Below the pieces are notes generated by a model that did no database searches, was not told the origin of the DNA, and saw only the letters and a list, made by a program, of their open reading frames with translations. Positions 60,805-64,000 of a DNA stretch of 64,000 bases are shown one piece after another. The first letter of the stretch is position 1. Every line of letters starts with the position of its first letter. The translations under genes and the position numbers were made by a program. The stretch is from NCBI GenBank assembly GCA_934190785.1, contig CAKPTA010000003.1, positions 108,754 through 172,753 on the forward strand. The letters are read 5' to 3'. The stretch comes from an uncultured Bacilli bacterium. Its GTDB lineage: Bacteria; Bacillota_I; Bacilli_A; RF39; UBA660.

Positions 60805-61095
60805 ATGGACAAGGATAATATAATATCTTCATCTAATCACAGTATTACACTTAATGAAAGAAAAAATCTTCTTATTACTGGTGTAAAAAAAATTGATAGT
60901 TTTGACGATGAAGAGTTTTTACTGGACACAAGTATGGGTTATGTTGTTATTAAAGGTGAAGAATTAGAAATTATTAAACTTGATACATTTCAAGGTAATG
61001 TTTCAATCAAAGGAAAAGTAAATAGTTTTACATATGCAGAACAAGGAGGAAAAAAAGAAAAAGAAGATAGTATGTTTAGTAAATTATTTAAATGA
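60805..61095 (+). CDS. yabP: Sporulation protein YabP
   Basis: YabP belongs to the YabP/YqfC family of mother-cell sporulation proteins. Features: NHSITLNERKNLLITGVKKI, FDDEEFLLDTSMGYVVIKGE and LEIIKLDTFQGNVSIKGKVN. At 96 residues it is full length. AGGAGG precedes the start; CATATATTA just upstream could be a sigma-E -10. Its stop overlaps the yabQ start. Confidence 0.93.
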   Translation: MDKDNIISSSNHSITLNERKNLLITGVKKIDSFDDEEFLLDTSMGYVVIKGEELEIIKLDTFQGNVSIKGKVNSFTYAEQGGKKEKEDSMFSKLFK

Positions 61096-61379
61096 TGTCC
61101 TTACAAGTTCAAAGTATGACTTTATTTGCTTCCTTCTTGTATGGTATTTTCTTTGAAGTTACATTATATTTTTGTAGCAAGTTAATATATAATAAAAACT
61201 ATGTTTTGAAAGTAATCTTTACCTTTGTTTTTGTCATGGTACATATTATTTTGTATTTCTTAATTTTAGAACGTATTAATTATGGTGTTGTTCATATTTA
61301 TGCTGTATTAAGTTTACTACTTGGCTATATAGTCGGTTACTATTTAAATAAGTGGTTTGCTTTTCATCTAAGGAAATGA
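61092..61379 (+). CDS. yabQ: Spore cortex biosynthesis protein YabQ
   Basis: YabQ is a mother-cell membrane protein needed for cortex formation. It has three to four helices and the N-terminal SLQVQSMTLFASFLYGIFFE typical of the family (QxxxF--s---G---G--YD). The 95 residues are shorter than in Bacillus (about 210), ending after the core. It starts within the yabP stop (ATGA). The yabP-yabQ-divIC order is classical. Confidence 0.9.
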   Translation: MMSLQVQSMTLFASFLYGIFFEVTLYFCSKLIYNKNYVLKVIFTFVFVMVHIILYFLILERINYGVVHIYAVLSLLLGYIVGYYLNKWFAFHLRK

Positions 61380-61406
61380 TATAATTACCTGAGAGTAGGT
61401 GATAAT

Positions 61407-61823
61407 ATGAAAAAGAAAAAGATAACCAAAGCATCTAAACGAAGATTAATATTTTTTGGAACTCTTTCTATTGTTTGTATTATCTCCTTTTTTGTAAGTT
61501 TATCATGCTACATTGTTGATATATATAACTTAAAACACGAAGCAAAACAACTAGAAAGTAAAATGACAGAATTAAAACAAAATGAAGATAATTTAAAAAC
61601 GCAAATTGATATGCTAAAGGATGAAGAATATTTAGCTAGATATGCTAGAGAAAATTATTTATATTCCAAAGATGGTGAAATAGTTTTTAAAATTGAATCT
61701 AGTGATAAAACAAATGAAGAAAATAATAAAAGTATAACATTTGATAGTAAATATTTTATAATAGCAGGGTCTATTATGATATTAATTTTAATTTTATATG
61801 TGGGATTAAAAAAAGGAAAGTAA
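61407..61823 (+). CDS. divIC: Septum formation protein DivIC with an extra C-terminal membrane helix
   Basis: DivIC (FtsB-like) forms the FtsL-DivIB-DivIC division complex. A basic N-terminus and one helix (LIFFGTLSIVCIISFFVSLS) precede a leucine-zipper-like coiled coil (EAKQLESKMTELKQNEDNLK), then EEYLARYARENYLYSKDGE, the conserved end. Normal DivIC stops soon after. Here a further 40 residues include a second helix, FIIAGSIMILILILYVGL, and a KKGK end. A topology with both ends in the cytoplasm results. The position after yabQ supports the name. Confidence 0.88.
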   Translation: MKKKKITKASKRRLIFFGTLSIVCIISFFVSLSCYIVDIYNLKHEAKQLESKMTELKQNEDNLKTQIDMLKDEEYLARYARENYLYSKDGEIVFKIESSDKTNEENNKSITFDSKYFIIAGSIMILILILYVGLKKGK

Positions 61824-61853
61824 AAAGGAATGATAAGTCATTCCTTTTTATAA
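61822..61853. terminator. Bidirectional terminator between divIC and lemA
   Basis: AAAAAGGAATGA and TCATTCCTTTTT pair perfectly over a TAAG loop. Confidence 0.85.
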
Positions 61854-62393
61854 TTTAAAATCATTGATAATATCATCATTCATATCTTTTCCATCAAAAT
61901 AAAATTTTTGTTTGTATTTGCACGTTTTAGCAACTATATTAGATGGAAATGTACGAATCATTTTATTATAGTCAGTAATTATATCATTGTAATATTTTCT
62001 AGCAGCAACTATTTCTGACTCTGATTCAAATAAACTAAGATCAATTTTTAAAAATGATTCATTATTTTTAAGTTCATCGATATTTTCTTTATATTGATGA
62101 AATTCATTAATGGCTTCATATAATTGTCTATCTAATTCAAAATTTGTTAATTTCTTTGATCTAAGTTTTACAATTATACCTAGTACATCTTCTTTAGGTT
62201 TAGTATATGCTTTTATAATTCCGATTGATTTATTTAATAAATCAAAACGTTTTCTTAAAGTAGTATCAATAAAAGCTTCAGCTTCATTGATACGAATAAT
62301 ATATGTTTGAAAAGAATTATATACGTATACATAACCAATTAAAATAATACCTACTATGATAAATGTTAATAAAACTGCAATCCATATTCCCAT
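61848..62393 (-). CDS. lemA: LemA family protein
   Basis: An N-terminal membrane anchor (AVLLTFIIVGIILIGYVYVY) precedes the helical LemA domain. Typical parts are AEAFIDTTLRKRFDLLNKSI, ELDRQLYEAINEFHQYKENI and ARKYYNDIITDYNKMIRTFP, with SNIVAKTCKYK and the FY... end. LemA proteins have a long exposed coil domain; the function is unclear. Length 181. The promoter lies at 62411-62416 with a 0A-like box next to it. Confidence 0.9.
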   Translation of the reverse strand: MGIWIAVLLTFIIVGIILIGYVYVYNSFQTYIIRINEAEAFIDTTLRKRFDLLNKSIGIIKAYTKPKEDVLGIIVKLRSKKLTNFELDRQLYEAINEFHQYKENIDELKNNESFLKIDLSLFESESEIVAARKYYNDIITDYNKMIRTFPSNIVAKTCKYKQKFYFDGKDMNDDIINDFKL

Positions 62394-62410
62394 ACTATCA
62401 CCTTACAGGT

Positions 62411-62429
62411 ATTATATCAAAAATCGACA
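62411..62429 (-). promoter_or_regulatory. lemA -10 region with a 0A-like box
   Basis: On the minus strand TATAAT is preceded by TGTCGAT (62423-62429), a six-of-seven match to the Spo0A box. The two are joined by TTTTTGA. This stretch is identical over 17 bases to the parE promoter. Confidence 0.4.
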
Positions 62430-62436
62430 ATAATTA

Positions 62437-62805
62437 CTAGGTGTTTGGTATAAATTCTGGGCTATAATTTATTTTTTCATCAAACGATATAAAATCAACA
62501 TAAATCATAAGAAGTAATTGCCATCTACCTGTATTTGGTTCACTTAATATGATATGATCTCTACCAGACTGTTCAATAATACCAACAAATTCTCTATCCC
62601 TAAATTCATTTGAGTCAGGAAATGTCATATGAACTCTTACCTTTTTACCTTTGTTTAAACGTAAGATATTTTCAATATATGATTGCTCAAGAGGTAGTGT
62701 TGATACTTGATTATATTCAGTACCTTGATTCATTGGAGGTGTTCCATTACTCCCTGTATATATAGGGTTAATACCAACTTGGGGGTTTGTATAATAATTA
62801 TTCAT
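62437..62805 (-). CDS. gerQ: Spore coat protein GerQ
   Basis: GerQ (YwdL) is an inner-coat protein needed for the cortex hydrolase CwlJ and is cross-linked by transglutaminase. The N-terminal third is Asn/Gly/Pro-rich (PQVGINPIYTGSNGTPPMNQ). The core is LPLEQSYIENILRLNKGKKV, RVHMTFPDSNEFRDREFVGI and EQSGRDHIILSEPNTGRWQL, closely matching the family. The length of 122 residues is short compared with the 180-residue Bacillus protein, mainly in the repeat part. AAAGGATGAT precedes the start. Confidence 0.94.
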   Translation of the reverse strand: MNNYYTNPQVGINPIYTGSNGTPPMNQGTEYNQVSTLPLEQSYIENILRLNKGKKVRVHMTFPDSNEFRDREFVGIIEQSGRDHIILSEPNTGRWQLLLMIYVDFISFDEKINYSPEFIPNT

Positions 62806-62878
62806 AAAATCATCCTTTCTATAAAATATATTATTTAATAAAATAAATATGCTATAATGATGTAGGTAGGTGAAAAAT

Positions 62879-63448
62879 ATGAAAATTAGTGTTGGTGTTT
62901 CTAGTCATCATGTACATTTAAAAGAAGAAGATTTAAAAACTTTATTTGGAAATGATTACAATTTATCAAAACTTAGAGATTTAAAACAACCAGACGAATT
63001 TGCTAGTACAGAGACTGTTACCTTAAAAACAGAAAAGGGTATAATTAAAAATGTTCGTATTTTAGGACCATGTAGAAAATATACACAAGTTGAAATATCA
63101 AAAACAGATGCTTATTTACTTGGAATAGATCCTCCAGTTCGTAAATCAGGAGATATTCTATCATCTAGTCCTATTACTATCATAGGGCCAAGCGGAGTAG
63201 TAGCTTTAAAAGAAGGATGTATTATTAGCGAACGACATATACATTTAACAGAAAAACATTTAAAAGAATATAACTTAGAAAATAAAGATCATGTTAACGT
63301 TTTAATTCCAGGGAGTAAGGGTGGAATTTTATTTAATGTAAAATTAAAAGTTTCTAGAGATGCCTATTTTGAACTTCATCTAGATACTGACTGTGCTAAT
63401 GCATTTAGTTTAAAAAATGGTGACATTGTAGATATTATAGAGGAGTAA
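62879..63448 (+). CDS. pduL: Phosphate propanoyltransferase PduL
   Basis: PduL converts acyl-CoA and phosphate to acyl-phosphate and CoA; it replaces Pta in many fermenters. The two zinc-binding His motifs are SSHHVHLKEED and SERHIHLTEKH. Other parts are LKQPDEFASTETVTL, ILGPCRKYTQVEISKTDAYL and LDTDCANAFSLKNGD. The start at 62879 follows TAGGTG. The N-terminal encapsulation peptide of shell enzymes is absent, so it acts in the cytoplasm, probably in acetate formation. Confidence 0.95.
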   Translation: MKISVGVSSHHVHLKEEDLKTLFGNDYNLSKLRDLKQPDEFASTETVTLKTEKGIIKNVRILGPCRKYTQVEISKTDAYLLGIDPPVRKSGDILSSSPITIIGPSGVVALKEGCIISERHIHLTEKHLKEYNLENKDHVNVLIPGSKGGILFNVKLKVSRDAYFELHLDTDCANAFSLKNGDIVDIIEE

Positions 63449-63451
63449 AAT

Positions 63452-63670
63452 ATGCATAAAATAGAAATTTGTGATTTATGTAAAAAAAATAAACTTAAAA
63501 GTCTTATCCCTAAAATAAAAAAAATATGTCCTAGTGCTGATATAAAAATAGGATGCATTCATTTTTGTGGTATAGGTAAAAATAAAATAGTTATATTATT
63601 TGATCATATACCAATTATAGGTGATACTGAAGATGAAGTACTAAAAAAATTAGCAGAAAAAATAAACTAA
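63452..63670 (+). CDS. DUF1450-like small protein
   Basis: The 72-residue protein starts HKIEICDLCKKNKLKSLIPK and continues KIGCIHFCGIGKNKIVILFD and GDTEDEVLKKLAEKI. The spacing of cysteines (ICDLC, then GCIHFCG) and the end match DUF1450 (YuzB-like), whose members look like small Fe-S or redox ferredoxin-like proteins. It follows pduL by three bases, so they form an operon. Function unknown. Confidence 0.7.
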   Translation: MHKIEICDLCKKNKLKSLIPKIKKICPSADIKIGCIHFCGIGKNKIVILFDHIPIIGDTEDEVLKKLAEKIN

Positions 63671-63689
63671 TTACTACTAAAAAGCACCA

Positions 63690-63706
63690 TAGACTATATT
63701 AGTCTA
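63690..63706. repeat. Inverted repeat after the pduL operon
   Basis: TAGACTA and TAGTCTA pair around TAT. No T run follows, so it is not a standard terminator. The remaining bases up to 63777 are AT-rich with no gene. Confidence 0.5.
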
Positions 63707-63777
63707 AAGAATAAAAATTGTAGATAATTTAACCATAAAATAACTAAATAGTTAGACGATAAATTTTGCAAATAGTC

Positions 63778-63854
63778 AAAATACACCACACGACCACTTG
63801 ACAAGTGGGGGGGGGGTGTATGTTAAAATACACTTTAGAATAGAGGTGTATTTT
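63778..63854 (+). promoter_or_regulatory. Promoter-like region of the second prepilin with a ten-G tract and nested inverted repeats
   Basis: TTGACA (63798-63803) and TTAAAAT-like sequence (63824-63829) bracket a run of ten G at 63807-63816. The present spacing is 20 bases, longer than the optimal 17. CCACTTGACAAGTGG (63794-63808) is a perfect palindrome. ATACACC (63781-63787) pairs with GGTGTAT at 63815-63821 and again at 63845-63851; the outer copies extend to AAAATACACC and GGTGTATTTT. Confidence 0.65.
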
Positions 63855-63857
63855 TTT

Positions 63858-64000
63858 ATGAAAAGAAAGGGATTTACATTAATAGAATTACTTGCTGTAA
63901 TAGTTATTTTAGCTGTTATTGCGTTAATATCAATGCCACTAGTATTAAATACAATAGATAAGGCAAAGAAAGGTGCAGCTATAGAATCAGCTAATGGTGT
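63858..64000 (+). CDS. Type IV prepilin-like protein, cut by the window end
   Basis: The start MKRKGFTLIELLAVIVILAV is a full class III prepilin signal with the G/F cleavage site, Glu5 and a hydrophobic helix, followed by SMPLVLNTIDKAKKGAAIES. The gene continues beyond 64000. The Shine-Dalgarno GAGGTG lies at 63843-63848. Its leader holds a ten-G tract, unlike any other place in the window. It is a second prepilin, distinct from that at 2903. Confidence 0.9.
   Translation, partial: MKRKGFTLIELLAVIVILAVIALISMPLVLNTIDKAKKGAAIESANG

Noticed and set aside
63778..63854. Invertible promoter flanked by inverted repeats before the prepilin
   Set aside because: The AAAATACACC/GGTGTATTTT arms enclose only about 57 bases and no invertase is seen; slippage of the G tract is the better explanation.
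1..64000. tRNA, rRNA, tmRNA, CRISPR arrays, insertion sequences, integrases
   Set aside because: None could be recognised on either strand; tRNA-like GTTCGA-loop sequences with matching stems were not found by eye.
1..64000. Use of UGA as tryptophan
   Set aside because: Several genes end in TGA at conserved positions and prfB is present and regulated at a UGA.

Overview
The window is a strongly AT-rich chromosomal segment, densely packed with genes, from a spore-forming member of the Firmicutes (Bacilli side). It carries the housekeeping set of that phylum (rnj, ftsY, ffh, ylxM, smc, parE/parC, infC-rpmI-rplT, sepF, divIVA, ftsE/ftsX, divIC). It also carries many sporulation genes: a spoIIAA-like gene with sigF, sigK, spoVAC-AD-AE, spoIVA, spoVIF, yunB, yabG, yabP, yabQ, spoVG, cotD-like and gerQ. 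UGA is an ordinary stop codon: many genes end in TGA and prfB has the classical RF2 frameshift at a UGA. The mycoplasma code is therefore excluded. Small genome style, synteny with Bacillus subtilis and protein divergence suggest an uncultured gut lineage of the Erysipelotrichia/RF39/ML615J-28 type; this last point is inference.

Layout: 1-4.9 kb holds a partial zinc-ribbon-type membrane protein, tmcAL-yceD-rpmF, a prepilin, an EIIB-like protein and a KinB-like histidine kinase preceded by two Spo0A boxes. 4.9-12.2 kb holds rnj and an ftsY-ylxM-ffh region interrupted by a HerA-like ATPase and a VirB2-like membrane protein. 12.3-22.6 kb holds cotD, a YebC-family gene, a divergent XRE pair, a T-box LOG-glyS operon, sepF, divIVA, a T-box ileS and several small proteins. 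22.6-32.4 kb holds tgt, nfo, sodA, a class B PBP, rpmG, efp, an SDR gene and ynbB. 32.5-40 kb holds the IF3/L35/L20 operon with an attenuator leader, a Fic-like gene and topoisomerase IV. 40-45.6 kb is a sporulation block (sigK, spoIIAA, sigF, spoVA) plus uvsE. 45.7-54.8 kb holds smc, a thioredoxin-like gene, spoIVA, spoVIF, a CBS protein, yunB-yutD and unknowns. 54.8-64 kb holds prfB, two YitT genes, ftsEX, yabG-veg-spoVG-yabP-yabQ-divIC, lemA, gerQ, pduL and a second prepilin cut by the window end.

The most notable signals are: (1) ribosomal protein L32 made with an N-terminal LQLF-A extension that looks like a Prp protease site, otherwise known from L27; (2) a spoIIA locus with no spoIIAB, whose SpoIIAA lacks the phosphorylatable serine; (3) a ten-G tract between promoter-like boxes upstream of a prepilin, with nested inverted repeats, suggesting phase variation; (4) L20 with a C-terminal SAP/Rho_N-like extension downstream of an IF3-operon leader; (5) an SMC with both arms shortened symmetrically; (6) a very short T-box leader before LOG-glyS; (7) a Fic-fold protein with Gln in place of the catalytic His.

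No rRNA, tRNA, CRISPR array, insertion sequence or integrase was seen. Annotation is by reading motifs and synteny; no database search was run.
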